Below, piece by piece: positions 15,932 through 25,465 of a stretch of 64,000 nt of DNA (positions within the stretch are counted from its first letter, which is position 1; each line of letters begins with the position of its first letter). The stretch is from Actinomycetota bacterium (GTDB taxonomy: Bacteria; Actinomycetota; Acidimicrobiia; Acidimicrobiales; Ilumatobacteraceae): contig VGAK01000001.1 of the NCBI GenBank assembly GCA_016870775.1, positions 1 to 64,000 on the forward strand. The letters run 5' to 3'. Under the pieces are notes generated by a model that made no database searches, had not been told where the DNA came from, and was given only the letters and a program-made list of their open reading frames with translations. The position numbers and the translations under genes were made by a program.

Positions 15932-17667
15932 GCGACCTCTGCCGCCCTCGACGCGAGCCACTGGAGCAGCTCCACGGCCGCCCCAGACGCCCGATCAACC
16001 TTCGACAGGTCCTCGAGCGCGATCCTGATCCTGCGGTCCTGCTGTATCCGGTCGATGTCGTCGCCCGGTCTGCTGCGCCCGAGTTCCCTTCGCACCGCCG
16101 CCCCGATCAGCACCTTGGCCTCGACCTGGGGGTCGGCATCGGCGTCGCAGACCGCGGCCCGCTCGACGATGTCGGCGGCCTCGCCCTCGACCCGTGCCAA
16201 CGCCGCATGGACATCACCCTCGCACTCGGCGAGTGCGCGGAACGCGGAACGCGCCGCATCGTCGACGAAGAGTTCCTCGATCAGCCACGGTGCGATCTCG
16301 TCCCACCTGTGGATGAGCAGTGCGATCGCGATGAACCCCGCGCCCTCGGGCGCCTGGGGAACCGGGGCTGCGACCACCACGGGGCCCGACCCGCCGCGCT
16401 CGGCGACCCTGGACAGCTCCGCGGCCGAGACGCCCGTCGTCGTGGCGACCTCACCCGCATAGAGGAGCCGCACGTTCACATCGGGGTGCTCGTTCACGAG
16501 CACCATCGCCTTCTGGGCCGCCCGGGCACGCGCCTCGGGCGAGCGCAGTGGAGTGGCGGCGAACAGCCGCTTCAACCGGAAGCCGAGGAACGGCATCGCC
16601 TCGTCGACCGCGGTGGCGAGCGAGCCGGGGTCCGACACCGCGAGGTCACCGGGGTCGCGACCGTCGGGGAACTGGGCCACGGCCACCGAGACGTCGTGTT
16701 TCCTCTCCCACGCATAGAAGCGCTCGGCGGCACCCTGGCCGGCCGCATCGGCGTCGAAGGCGAGCACCACGTTCTTGGCGAACCGCTTCAGGAGACGCAC
16801 GTGGTCCTCGGTGAGCGCGGTGCCGCATGTGGCGACCGCGGTCGCGAGTCCGCTGCGGTGGAACCCGATCACGTCGGTGTAGCCCTCGCACACGATGACA
16901 CGGTCCTGCCTGACGATGTCCCCCTTCGCCCAGTTCAGACCATAGAGCGTCCGAGACTTCGTGTAGATCGGTGTCTCTGTCGAGTTCTTGTACTTGGCCG
17001 GGTCGCTCGACCCGGGCAGGATTCGACCGCCGAAGGCGACGGGCGCACCCTTGTCGTCGAAGATCGGGAACAACACGCGGGCACGGAAGAAGTCCTGGAG
17101 CCGGCCGGCCTTGTTCACGAACCCGAGTCCGGCCTCGGTGAGCAACCCCGATGGCGCATCGAGTGCCCGGCACAACTGGTCCCAATCGTCGGGGGCCCAT
17201 CCGAGACGAAAACTGCGCGCCACATCGCCCGCGAGGCCCCGGGCCCGCAGGTAGTCGCGGGCGGCCCGCGAGTCGGGGCCCTCGAGCAACCGCTCGTGGT
17301 ACCAATCGACGGCCTTCTCGACGAGGGCGTGCAACTCCTTGCGGCGCTTGCGCTCGCCCTGGTCCCCCCCGCTCGTGTAGCGCAGCTCGATCCCGGCGCG
17401 CGAGGCCAACCTCTCGACCGCTCCGACGAAGTCGAGGTGCTCGATCTGCTGGATGAAGTTGAACACGTCGCCCTTGGCCCCGCAGCCGAAGCACATGTAC
17501 CGACCGGTCTCGTCGTTCACGTTGAACGAGGGCGTCCGCTCACCGTGGAACGGGCACAAACCGACCTGACTGCGGCCGGTGCGGCGCAACTGCACGTGCG
17601 GCGCGACGATGTCGGAGAGAACGGTCGCGGAGCGGACTCGCGCGATGTCGTCGTCGGCGATCCCCAC
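15928..17667 (-). CDS. dnaG: DNA primase
   Basis: 579 aa. The N-terminal zinc domain has the CHC2 pattern (CPFHGERTPSFNV then MCFGCGAKGDVFNF, about residues 38-65). The catalytic core includes LFPIFDDKGAPVAFGGR. The Toprim domain carries VIVCEGYTDVIGF (catalytic Glu) and AFDADAAG (metal-binding DxD). The C-terminal third (about residue 420 on) would bind the replicative helicase. It starts with GTG, 10 bp after the terC stop codon, and overlaps rpoD by 4 bp, so terC-dnaG-rpoD may form one transcript. Synthesises RNA primers for replication. Confidence 0.95.
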   Translation of the reverse strand: MGIADDDIARVRSATVLSDIVAPHVQLRRTGRSQVGLCPFHGERTPSFNVNDETGRYMCFGCGAKGDVFNFIQQIEHLDFVGAVERLASRAGIELRYTSGGDQGERKRRKELHALVEKAVDWYHERLLEGPDSRAARDYLRARGLAGDVARSFRLGWAPDDWDQLCRALDAPSGLLTEAGLGFVNKAGRLQDFFRARVLFPIFDDKGAPVAFGGRILPGSSDPAKYKNSTETPIYTKSRTLYGLNWAKGDIVRQDRVIVCEGYTDVIGFHRSGLATAVATCGTALTEDHVRLLKRFAKNVVLAFDADAAGQGAAERFYAWERKHDVSVAVAQFPDGRDPGDLAVSDPGSLATAVDEAMPFLGFRLKRLFAATPLRSPEARARAAQKAMVLVNEHPDVNVRLLYAGEVATTTGVSAAELSRVAERGGSGPVVVAAPVPQAPEGAGFIAIALLIHRWDEIAPWLIEELFVDDAARSAFRALAECEGDVHAALARVEGEAADIVERAAVCDADADPQVEAKVLIGAAVRRELGRSRPGDDIDRIQQDRRIRIALEDLSKVDRASGAAVELLQWLASRAAEVA

Positions 17668-17677
17668 CCGCCCGACA

Positions 17678-18688
17678 CTAGTGCCGGGGCGTGTCTGCCT
17701 CCGACGGCGCCGTGCGCTTGGTCCCGGCGCGCAAGGACGCCACGATCGACACCGTGAGGATCAACCCGATCACCGCGAGCGAGATCGCAATCGGCATGTG
17801 CCACCAATACGACACGGCCATCTTGATGCCGACAAAGGCCAGGATGACCCCGAGGCCGGTCTGGAGGTACCGGAACCGTTCGCGCATGTCTGCCAACAGG
17901 AAATAGAGTGCCCGTAGGCCCAGGATCGCGAACGCGTTCGAGGCGAACGCGACGTATTGGTTGCCGGTCACGGCGAGCACCGCGGGCACCGAGTCCACCG
18001 CGAAGATCACGTCGGTGACCTCGACGAGCACCAGCACCGCGAACAGCGGCGTGGCGAGTCGCTTGCCGTTCTGGATCGTGAACATCCTCTGGCCATCCAT
18101 CTGGTCCGTCGACGGGACGAACCTGTGGAAGAGGCGCATGGCGCGACTGTCGGCGGGGTCGAACCCGGCGTGCTTGGCGTTGAGGAGCTTGACCCCGGTG
18201 TAGAGGAGGAACAGCCCGAACAGGATCAATGTCGGTTTGAAGGCATCGATCACCGCGACGCCGGCGAAGATGAACCCGAGGCGCATCGCTAGTGCTCCGA
18301 AGATTCCCCAGAACAGCACCCGATGCTGGTACCGACCGGGCACCTTGAAGTGGCTGAAGATCACCGCCCACACGAACACGTTGTCGATCGAGAGGCTCTT
18401 TTCGATGAGATAGCCCCCGAGGTACTCCCCCGTCGCCCTCGAGCCGAACTGCCACCACATGAACAGGGAGAACGAGAGCCCGATCCCGACCCAGACGACC
18501 GAGGTGATCACGGCCTCGGTGGACTGGATCTCGTGCGCCTCCCGGTTCACCACGAAGAGATCGACCAGCAACAGCCCCGCGAGCACCGCGAGAAGGAACG
18601 GCCAGTGCCAGTCGGCCAAGTCGAGTTGCAACGTCCCACCCGATGGCTCAGACGGCGCGAGCGCCCGCGCCAGACCACTCATCATCAC
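17678..18688 (-). CDS. TerC family integral membrane protein
   Basis: 336 aa with about eight transmembrane helices. The TerC signature is clear: YLIEKSLSIDNVFVWAVIF and EVTDVIFAVDSVPAVLAVTG, whose acidic residues sit in the membrane. TerC proteins are linked to tellurite resistance and, more recently, to metal (Mn) export that supplies exported enzymes; which applies here is unknown. Start: TAACCT (18701 to 18696) is exactly 7 nt from GTG 18688, the leaderless pattern; alternatively AAGGGG could serve ATG 18682. The open frame further upstream is rejected. Located between ppdK and dnaG on the same strand. Confidence 0.88.
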   Translation of the reverse strand: MMMSGLARALAPSEPSGGTLQLDLADWHWPFLLAVLAGLLLVDLFVVNREAHEIQSTEAVITSVVWVGIGLSFSLFMWWQFGSRATGEYLGGYLIEKSLSIDNVFVWAVIFSHFKVPGRYQHRVLFWGIFGALAMRLGFIFAGVAVIDAFKPTLILFGLFLLYTGVKLLNAKHAGFDPADSRAMRLFHRFVPSTDQMDGQRMFTIQNGKRLATPLFAVLVLVEVTDVIFAVDSVPAVLAVTGNQYVAFASNAFAILGLRALYFLLADMRERFRYLQTGLGVILAFVGIKMAVSYWWHMPIAISLAVIGLILTVSIVASLRAGTKRTAPSEADTPRH

Positions 18689-18711
18689 CCCTTCTAGGTT
18701 ACGCCGGTGCA

Positions 18712-21411
18712 CTACCTGGTGTCGGTCATCGTGCTGGCGGATTTTGTGCCGTTGATCACCGCCTGGGCAGCCGACAGTCTGGCGATCGGCACCCGGTATG
18801 GAGAGCAACTGACGTAGTCGAGTCCGGCCCGATGGAACAGTGCGATCGATTCGGGATCCCCGCCGTGCTCGCCGCAAACCCCGAGTTTGAGTCCGCGCTT
18901 GGTCTTGCGGCCCCGCTGGGCCGCGAGCACCACGAGTTCACCCACGCCCGACTGGTCGATCGTCTCGAAGGGATTGCGCTTCAGCAGACCAGCCTCGAGA
19001 TAGGCGGGCATCATCCGGCTCTCGACGTCGTCGCGACTGAAACCGAACGTCATCTGGGTCAGGTCGTTGGTCCCGAACGAGAAGAAGTCGGCCACCTCGG
19101 CGATCTCGTCGGCGCGCAGTGCGGCGCGTGGTGTCTCGATCATCGTCCCGATCGTCACGGTCGGCCGCTTGGCGAGCTTAGTGCCCTTCCTGGCTCGCGG
19201 TGCCGGCCGGGAGTTCACGTCGTCGAGGACGTCCTCGACCCAGCCCCGCGCGAGCCCGAGCTCCTCGCGCGTGACCGTGAGCGGGATCATCACCTCGACC
19301 ACGGGGAGGCCCCCGCGCGAGGCGACCTCGTCGGCGGCCTCCATGAGGGCCCTTACTTGCATCGCATACAAACCGGGCTTGATCACCCCCAGGCGCACAC
19401 CGCGCGTGCCGAGCATCGGGTTGAACTCGCTCCACTCGCGCGCCGCCCCGAGGAGATGCTCCTCGTCGGCGGTCAGACCCTCCAAAGCCTTCTTGATCTC
19501 CAGTTCATCGACACGGGGAAGGAACTCGTGCAGCGGCGGATCGAGCAGGCGCACGGTCACCGGCAGACCCGACATCTCGGTCAGCAAGCCGATGAAATCC
19601 TCCTTCTGGACCCGACGCAACTCCTCGAGCGCCTCGCGCTCCTCGGCCTCGGTGGAGGCAAGGATCATGCGGCGCACCACCGGCAGCCGGTCGGGCGCGA
19701 GGAACATGTGCTCGGTCCGGCACAGACCGATTCCCTCGGCCCCCAACTCTCGCGCCTTGCGCGCATCCTCGGCGGTGTCGGCGTTGGCCCGCACCGCGAG
19801 GCGTCCCTTGCGCTCGTGGTCGGCCCACTCCAGGATCACGCCGAACTCGCTCGGGGGTTCGGACCCCTTCAACTCGAGACGCCCCAGCATCACCTCTCCC
19901 GTCGCGCCGTCGAGGGAGATCCATTCACCCTCGGCGACCCGCGTGGACCCGACGGTGAATGCACCGTCGTCGATCTTGATTGCCTCTGCGCCCACGACGG
20001 CCGGCGTTCCCCACCCGCGCGCCACGACGGCCGCGTGACTCACCAGTCCCCCGCGCGAGGTCAAGATGCCCCTCGAGGCCATCATTCCGTGCACGTCCTC
20101 CGGGCTCGTCTCGCTCCGCACCAGTATCACGTCCTCGCCGCGTCTCATGGCGGCCTCGGCGTCGTCGGCCGTGAAGTACACGCGGCCAACGGCCGCACCC
20201 GGCGATGCGCCGAGTCCCGTTGTGAGGATCTCGGACTTGGCGGCGAACTGCGGATGGAGCACTTGGTCCAGATGCTCCGCGCTCACGCGCGTCAACGCCT
20301 CGCGCCTCGAGATCTTCCATGCGTTCTTGCCGGTGCCCGTCGGGGCGGTCATCTCGACGGCCATTCGGAGCGCGGCGGCACCGGTGCGCTTTCCGATGCG
20401 CGTCTGGAGCATCCACAACTTGCCCTGCTCGATCGTGAACTCGGTGTCGCACATGTCCCGGTAATGGCGCTCGAGTCGCTCGAAGATGGAGAGCAACTCG
20501 TCGTGGATCACGGGGAACTTCCTCCGCAACGCGTCCAGATCCTCGGTGTTGCGGATCCCGGCCACGACGTCCTCGCCCTGGGCGTTCACGAGGAAGTCAC
20601 CGTAGGGGACGGCCTCGCCCGTGGCGGCGTTGCGAGTGAAGCCCACGCCCGTTCCGGAGTTCTCATCCCGATTGCCAAAGACCATCGCCTGCACGTTGAC
20701 GGCGGTGCCGAGTCCGTGGCTGATCTTCTCGCGCACGCGATAGGCGATCGCCCGGGGACCGTTCCAAGAACGCAGCACCGCCTCGATCGCGCCGCGCAGT
20801 TGCTTGGCCGGATCCTGCGGGAACGGCTTGCCGGTCGCGGAGGCGACGGCGCGCTTGTGGTCCTCGCAGAGGGCACGCGACACCTCGGCGGAGAGCTCGG
20901 CATCGGTCTCGACGCCCGAGGCGACCCGTGCGGCCTCGAGCGCGTGCTCGAAGACCGCCCCCTCGACTCCGAGCACGATCCGCCCGTACATCGCGATGAA
21001 CCGACGGTAGGAGTCCCATGCGAACCTCTCGTTGCCGGTCGAGGCGGCAAGACCCTTGACACTCCGGTCGTTCAAGCCCAGATTCAGGACGGTGTCCATC
21101 ATCCCGGGCATCGAGAACTTGGCCCCCGAGCGCACCGACACGAGCATCGGATCCCTCGGATCACCCAGGCGACGGCCCATCTTCGCCTCGAGGGCCGCGA
21201 CATGGCGCTGGACCTCGTCGTCGAGACTCTTCGGCCACCCGCCGTGCATGTAGGCGCGGCACGCGTCGGTTGTGATCGTGAAGCCGTGCGGAACGGGCAA
21301 TTTCAGGACCGTCATCATCTCGGCGAGATTGGCACCCTTGCCGCCGAGGAGATCCTTCATCTCCATCGGCGCGCGACGATGCTTGTGATCGAAGGCATAC
21401 ACGTACTTCAC
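18712..21411 (-). CDS. ppdK: pyruvate, phosphate dikinase
   Basis: 899 aa, the usual length. ATP-grasp domain at the N-terminus (KDLLGGKGANLAEMM, GFTITTDACRAY), the phospho-carrier histidine in TSRGGLVSHAAVVARGWG in the middle, and the PEP/pyruvate barrel at the C-terminus (GLCRTEHMFLAPDRLPVVR, LGVCGEHGGDPESI). It reversibly converts pyruvate, ATP and phosphate to PEP, AMP and PPi, a gluconeogenic or PPi-linked glycolytic step. The GTG at 21411 gives the normal N-terminus (MKYVYAFDHKH) and has TAGACT 8 nt upstream; the ~35 codons upstream are not conserved-looking. Diverges from the M50 protease gene over 41 bp. Confidence 0.95.
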   Translation of the reverse strand: MKYVYAFDHKHRRAPMEMKDLLGGKGANLAEMMTVLKLPVPHGFTITTDACRAYMHGGWPKSLDDEVQRHVAALEAKMGRRLGDPRDPMLVSVRSGAKFSMPGMMDTVLNLGLNDRSVKGLAASTGNERFAWDSYRRFIAMYGRIVLGVEGAVFEHALEAARVASGVETDAELSAEVSRALCEDHKRAVASATGKPFPQDPAKQLRGAIEAVLRSWNGPRAIAYRVREKISHGLGTAVNVQAMVFGNRDENSGTGVGFTRNAATGEAVPYGDFLVNAQGEDVVAGIRNTEDLDALRRKFPVIHDELLSIFERLERHYRDMCDTEFTIEQGKLWMLQTRIGKRTGAAALRMAVEMTAPTGTGKNAWKISRREALTRVSAEHLDQVLHPQFAAKSEILTTGLGASPGAAVGRVYFTADDAEAAMRRGEDVILVRSETSPEDVHGMMASRGILTSRGGLVSHAAVVARGWGTPAVVGAEAIKIDDGAFTVGSTRVAEGEWISLDGATGEVMLGRLELKGSEPPSEFGVILEWADHERKGRLAVRANADTAEDARKARELGAEGIGLCRTEHMFLAPDRLPVVRRMILASTEAEEREALEELRRVQKEDFIGLLTEMSGLPVTVRLLDPPLHEFLPRVDELEIKKALEGLTADEEHLLGAAREWSEFNPMLGTRGVRLGVIKPGLYAMQVRALMEAADEVASRGGLPVVEVMIPLTVTREELGLARGWVEDVLDDVNSRPAPRARKGTKLAKRPTVTIGTMIETPRAALRADEIAEVADFFSFGTNDLTQMTFGFSRDDVESRMMPAYLEAGLLKRNPFETIDQSGVGELVVLAAQRGRKTKRGLKLGVCGEHGGDPESIALFHRAGLDYVSCSPYRVPIARLSAAQAVINGTKSASTMTDTR

Positions 21412-21452
21412 TTTCGGCGAGTCTAGGGCCGGGGTCTCCCTACACTTGGGGC
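21412..21452. promoter_or_regulatory. divergent leaderless promoters of ppdK and M50 protease
   Basis: Minus-strand TAGACT (21425 to 21420) lies 8 nt before the ppdK GTG; plus-strand TACACT (21441-21446) lies 6 nt before the protease GTG. Unlike the three tight loci, these boxes do not overlap (15 bp apart). Confidence 0.6.
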
Positions 21453-22373
21453 GTGGAACGTCTCCCGCGCGCGGCCCGCTCGAGCGGATCACTGCGGGTT
21501 CTCGGCTTCCCGACATCGGTGAGACCCGGGTTCTGGTTGTTCATGGTGCTGTTGGTGCTCCTGTACCCGTTCCCCCTCGGTGCGTGGATCGCCGGTGCGG
21601 TCGCGGTGTTCACGCTCGTGCACGAACTGGGGCACGCGTTGGCGGCCAGGGCATCGGGATGCGAGGCGCGGATCTCGCTCGACTTCATGGTCGCCTACGC
21701 CGCGTTCGAGTCGCGTCGACCGCTCGCATGGTGGCAACGCGCGGGGATCGCGCTGGCAGGTCCCGCCACGCAAATGGGACTCGCCCTCGGCACGCTCGCG
21801 ATCATGGGCATCTCGCCGTTCTCTCGCGACGACATCGTCTCGTCGCACGCATCGGCGGCGATCTGGTGGGCCGGACTCGCACTGGGGATGCTCAACCTGG
21901 TGCCACTGGTCCCCCTCGACGGCGGGGCGATCGTTGCCAGCCTCATCGACGCGGTCGCCCCGGGCCGCGGCAAGGCGGTCATGGTCCGCCTCAGCTTCGG
22001 CGCCACCTTGTTCCTGGTCGTGGTGCTCCTGTTCACGCCCCTGCGCTCGGCGGTGCCGTTCCTGGGCCTGCTCGCATTCGCCCAGTGGCAGCAACTCACA
22101 CTCGGCGGGATGACCCCGTTCGCAGTGATGGACCACCTCGTCACCGAATGGCACCGGGAGCCGAGCACATCGGCCGCGATGCAAGCGGCGAGGGTGGCCG
22201 CGTCGCTCGATCTCCCGGGTTGGACACTCGCCTGGCTCGAGGCCGCCGAGCGCGCCCAACTCTCACCGGGGGAACTCGCTGCCGCTGTCGGCGACGCGCG
22301 CGATCTCGCACCCGTGGCGCAGGACCCCGGCGTGCGCGACTTCCTCGCGCGCATCGGTCCCGGTCGCGCCTGA
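21453..22373 (+). CDS. M50 family (site-2-protease-like) membrane metalloprotease
   Basis: 306 aa with about six hydrophobic segments. VFTLVHELGHALAARASG in the second segment is the HExxH zinc motif, and NLVPLVPLDGGAI is the LDGG motif supplying the third zinc ligand. No PDZ domain is visible, so it resembles SpoIVFB-like minimal S2Ps. A hydrophilic C-terminal part of about 80 residues follows the last membrane helix. Site-2 proteases cleave membrane-bound anti-sigma factors or remnant signal peptides; the substrate is unknown. GTG at 21453 is preceded by TACACT with a 6-nt gap. Converges on ygfZ with 17 bp between stop codons. Confidence 0.86.
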   Translation: MERLPRAARSSGSLRVLGFPTSVRPGFWLFMVLLVLLYPFPLGAWIAGAVAVFTLVHELGHALAARASGCEARISLDFMVAYAAFESRRPLAWWQRAGIALAGPATQMGLALGTLAIMGISPFSRDDIVSSHASAAIWWAGLALGMLNLVPLVPLDGGAIVASLIDAVAPGRGKAVMVRLSFGATLFLVVVLLFTPLRSAVPFLGLLAFAQWQQLTLGGMTPFAVMDHLVTEWHREPSTSAAMQAARVAASLDLPGWTLAWLEAAERAQLSPGELAAAVGDARDLAPVAQDPGVRDFLARIGPGRA

Positions 22374-22390
22374 TCGGTGCTCGCCGCCGG

Positions 22391-23200
22391 TCAGGGGCGG
22401 TTCGTGTCGGGGGCGATCGGCTGGCCCACCCGCGTGCCGCGCGCCACGCGTGCGATCGCAAGTGTCGCACCGACCGACGTCACCGTTCCCACGTCGCGGC
22501 CATCGTCGACGATGCGCGTCCCGACAGCGAGCCCGTCGCGCGGGAACACCCGCAAGTGGACGGGTGCCTGCGAACCCCGGGAATCCATCCGCTCGACGAG
22601 TTCCTGGCCGGGGTAGCAGCCCTTGGTGAAGCTCACCGCGGCGCCCAAGATGCCCGAGGTCGCGGGGACATCACCGGCGAGGAGATCCACCCCGAAGGCG
22701 GGCCACCGCGCATCGACACGCAGGACGTCGAGGTGGGCCGGCTCGGTCGGTGTCGCATCGATCGCGATCCGCGCCAGATCCTCGGCCGCCGCGACCACAT
22801 CGATCTCATCGGGCGACCCCCACCCGGGATCCGCGCGCCCGGCAACCGCACCGACTGCGGCGCGTGCGCCGGATCCGCGCCATCCGCGCACCCGCCACTC
22901 GACGGGGGTCATCGTGACCTTGGCGCGCAGGATGAACCGTGCGAGCCTCTCGATGACAGCGGCACCGTGACCGGACTCGACATCCATCGTCCACACCGTC
23001 TCATCGCGGCGCACGACCCTCACCAGCGCGGCGACATGTCCGGTCGGCTCGAGCAGGAGCGAGTGCGCGCCCGCACCGACGGGGACGACCAGGATGTCGG
23101 CTGCGAGCTGGGAGTGGAGGAACGTGCCCGAGTCGGCGCCCTCGACCAGGATCACGTCCCGGTCGCGATCGGCCACGACGATCCCCGTCGACCCGGTCAT
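22391..23200 (-). CDS. ygfZ: YgfZ/GcvT-type folate-binding protein
   Basis: 269 aa. The family fingerprint KGCYPGQELVERMDSRG is present; its Cys is the conserved residue of YgfZ/IBA57 proteins, which use tetrahydrofolate to help repair or assemble certain iron-sulfur proteins. The N-terminal two thirds match the GcvT-like ring fold (VILVEGADSGTFLHSQLAADI). ATG at 23200 overlaps the trpE stop as ATGA, making it the last gene of the groES-hisI-trpE-ygfZ operon. An aconitase, GltD and Nth encoded in the window are Fe-S proteins that could need it, but no direct link is shown. Confidence 0.88.
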   Translation of the reverse strand: MTGSTGIVVADRDRDVILVEGADSGTFLHSQLAADILVVPVGAGAHSLLLEPTGHVAALVRVVRRDETVWTMDVESGHGAAVIERLARFILRAKVTMTPVEWRVRGWRGSGARAAVGAVAGRADPGWGSPDEIDVVAAAEDLARIAIDATPTEPAHLDVLRVDARWPAFGVDLLAGDVPATSGILGAAVSFTKGCYPGQELVERMDSRGSQAPVHLRVFPRDGLAVGTRIVDDGRDVGTVTSVGATLAIARVARGTRVGQPIAPDTNRP

Positions 23201-24729
23201 GCGCGGGTCCCGCTCCGGCGTCGCGCGCGTGTCATGCGCTCGGCGGCGGGGACAGTGGCCAACAGGGCGCGCGCCTTGTTGTGGCACTCGAGGTCCTCGT
23301 CGGCGGGGTCGCTGTCGGCCACGATCCCCGCACCGGCCTGCAGGCTCGCTCCGTCCCGCCACACGAACATCGTGCGAATCGCGATCGCCGTGTCGAGATT
23401 CCCGGAGAAGTCGACGTAACCCACCACCCCCGCATACGGACCGCGCTTCACGGGCTCGAGCGCATCGACGATCTCCATTGCGCGCACCTTGGGTGCCCCG
23501 CTCACGGTTCCAGCCGGGAGCGTCGCACGCAGCACGTCGATCGGGCCGAGCCCGTCGCGGAGGTCGCCCGACACCTGCGAGGTGAGGTGCATGACGTGGC
23601 TGTAGCGCTCCAGCGTCATCAACTCGTCCATCCTCACCGAACCCCAGACCGACACCCGGCCCACGTCGTTGCGCGCGAGGTCGACGAGCATCACGTGCTC
23701 GGCGACCTCCTTGGGATGCTCGCGCAACTCGGCGGCGAGGCGCCTGTCGTGCTCATCGTCGGTTCCGCGCCTGCGGGTTCCCGCGATCGGCCGCGAGATG
23801 ATGCGACCGTTCACCAGTTGGACCATCGGCTCGGGTGAGCCCCCCACGATCGTGAGGTCCGGTCGGCGCACGAAATACATGTAGGGGCTGGGGTTGACCT
23901 GTCTGAGCACGCGATAGATGTCGAACGGGTCGGCATCGGTGTCGAGGTCGAACCGCTGCGAGAGCACGACCTGGAAGATGTCACCGGCGCGGATGTGCTC
24001 CTTGGCGACCTCCACCGCTTCGCGGTACCGGCCTCCGGGCATCGACGAGCGCACCTCGGGCAGGTCCTCGCCGGGGATCGGGGGTTCGACCGCGGCGTAC
24101 GAGAGCGGCTGGGTGAGATCGGACACCGCCGCGTGGACGCGCGCGACCGCCGCGTCGTAGGCGGCCGAGACACCCGCGGCATCGAGACCGGCGACCGGCA
24201 CGCTCTCGAGCACGTAGACGCGCTGACGCCAGTGGTCGAAGGCCGCCAGGGACCCGATGATGCTGATCGCGGCGTCGGGTATGCCCCGGTCGTCGGCGGG
24301 GATGTCGGGGAGGTCCTCGATCTCGCGCACGACGTCGTAGCCGAGATGACCCATGAGCCCTCCCTGGAGCGGAGGCAGATCCGGGAACAGCGGAGCGCGG
24401 TAGATGCGCGTGAGTTCCTCCATCGCCGCGAGGATCCCGCGGTCGAGCGGCACTGCGGCTGGCACATCGCCGGTCACCGTGATCCGACCGTTGGACAGGG
24501 TGAGGGTGCCGCGCGGGTTGCGCCCCACGAACGACCACCTGCTCCAGCGCTCGCCATGCTCGACGGACTCGAGGAGGAAGCCCTCTCCGTCGCCGACCAG
24601 TTTCACGAACGCGGCGACCGGCGTCTCGAGGTCGGCGAGGATCTCGGTCCACACCGGCACCACCGTGTGCTCGGCTGCCAGTGCGGCGAACTCCTCCGGT
24701 GTCGGCCTGACCGTCGTGTCAGCGGTCAT
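23197..24729 (-). CDS. trpE: anthranilate synthase component I
   Basis: 510 aa. N-terminal regulatory part with the Trp-binding [18 protein letters not shown] segment, then the chorismate-binding core: [77 protein letters not shown]. The N-terminal motif and overall match favour TrpE over PabB. With a TrpG/PabA glutaminase partner encoded elsewhere it makes anthranilate from chorismate, the first step of tryptophan synthesis. Its start overlaps the hisI stop (ATGA) and its stop overlaps the ygfZ start. I see no attenuator. Confidence 0.93.
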   Translation of the reverse strand: MTADTTVRPTPEEFAALAAEHTVVPVWTEILADLETPVAAFVKLVGDGEGFLLESVEHGERWSRWSFVGRNPRGTLTLSNGRITVTGDVPAAVPLDRGILAAMEELTRIYRAPLFPDLPPLQGGLMGHLGYDVVREIEDLPDIPADDRGIPDAAISIIGSLAAFDHWRQRVYVLESVPVAGLDAAGVSAAYDAAVARVHAAVSDLTQPLSYAAVEPPIPGEDLPEVRSSMPGGRYREAVEVAKEHIRAGDIFQVVLSQRFDLDTDADPFDIYRVLRQVNPSPYMYFVRRPDLTIVGGSPEPMVQLVNGRIISRPIAGTRRRGTDDEHDRRLAAELREHPKEVAEHVMLVDLARNDVGRVSVWGSVRMDELMTLERYSHVMHLTSQVSGDLRDGLGPIDVLRATLPAGTVSGAPKVRAMEIVDALEPVKRGPYAGVVGYVDFSGNLDTAIAIRTMFVWRDGASLQAGAGIVADSDPADEDLECHNKARALLATVPAAERMTRARRRSGTRA

Positions 24730-25088
24730 GAATCACCGAAGGCGCGAAAGAAGCACGACACCGCTCCGGTGTGGCACGCGCCGCGACCCTCCTGGACCAC
24801 CTTGAACAACAGGGTGTCGCCGTCGCAGTCGTACCACGCCTCCCGGACGAACTGTCGATCACCGCTGGTGTCGCCCTTGCGCCACAACTCGGCGCGACTG
24901 CGGCTCCAGTAGACCATGCGACCCTCCGCGAGGGTCATCTGCAGTGATTCACGGTTCATCCACGCCATCATCAGCACCTGGCCGGACTCGGCGTCCTGGG
25001 CGATCGCGGGCACGAGGCCCTTCGCGTCGTAGACGATCGCCTCGAGTTGCTCTGCGGTGGCAGAAATCTGCACTGCTCGGGGGTCCAT
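24726..25088 (-). CDS. hisI: phosphoribosyl-AMP cyclohydrolase
   Basis: 120 aa, the monofunctional HisI. Hallmarks are [37 protein letters not shown], and the zinc ligands in [13 protein letters not shown] and GRGACHTG. It opens the purine ring of phosphoribosyl-AMP in histidine synthesis; the HisE pyrophosphohydrolase is not fused and not in the window. ATG 25088 has GGGAGG 7 nt upstream; the longer TTG start at 25118 is unsupported. It sits between groES and trpE, apart from the other his genes, which lie on the same strand 1 kb away beyond the alpha/beta hydrolase. Confidence 0.93.
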   Translation of the reverse strand: MDPRAVQISATAEQLEAIVYDAKGLVPAIAQDAESGQVLMMAWMNRESLQMTLAEGRMVYWSRSRAELWRKGDTSGDRQFVREAWYDCDGDTLLFKVVQEGRGACHTGAVSCFFRAFGDS

Positions 25089-25114
25089 CGGCTCGCCTCC
25101 CTCGTTCTGGTCGG

Positions 25115-25441
25115 TCAAATGTAGAGCCCGGTGCTCGCCTCGTTGCGGGCGGCGGCCACGGCGTGGATGTCGCGCTCGCGCAACATGATGTAGTCGGTGC
25201 CGCCCACCTCGACCTCGTAGCGGTCGTCGGGGCTGAACAACACCTGGTCACCGGCCTCGGCGGCGCGCACATTGGCCCCGAGCGCGACGACCTCGGCCCA
25301 CACGAGGCGCTTCGAGATCTGCGCGGTCGCCGGAATGAGGATTCCGCCCGATGAACGGCGCTCGCCCTCGCTCTGGGGGATCCTCACGAGCAGGCGGTCG
25401 TTGAGCATCTTGATGGGGAGGCGCTTGGTCTGGTCCGACAC
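25115..25441 (-). CDS. groES: GroES-family co-chaperonin, orphan copy
   Basis: 108 aa from GTG 25441. GroES features: [13 protein letters not shown] strand, mobile loop [13 protein letters not shown] that would touch Gro[26 protein letters not shown] and a C-terminal [12 protein letters not shown] strand, then an extra ~15-residue tail. No groEL is adjacent; it heads an operon with hisI, trpE and ygfZ. TACCGT lies 7 nt before the GTG, within a palindromic divergent promoter. The open frame upstream of 25441 is antisense to the hydrolase and is not part of the gene. It may be a second, specialised GroES or the only one; the rest of the genome would tell. Confidence 0.83.
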   Translation of the reverse strand: MSDQTKRLPIKMLNDRLLVRIPQSEGERRSSGGILIPATAQISKRLVWAEVVALGANVRAAEAGDQVLFSPDDRYEVEVGGTDYIMLRERDIHAVAAARNEASTGLYI

Positions 25442-25465
25442 GCACCGCACGGTACCGTCGGGACG
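25442..25465. promoter_or_regulatory. bidirectional leaderless promoter with palindromic -10
   Basis: The 24 bp between groES and the hydrolase contain the perfect palindrome ACGGTACCGT (25449-25458). It reads as TACCGT on both strands, the two boxes share the central TA (25453-25454), and each lies exactly 7 nt from its GTG start codon. No ribosome-binding site fits on either side. Confidence 0.78.

Noticed and set aside
18643-21426. Open frame of about 930 codons on the plus strand opposite ppdK
   Set aside because: ppdK is fully intact on the other strand; the plus product has no recognisable domain and a shadow-like composition.
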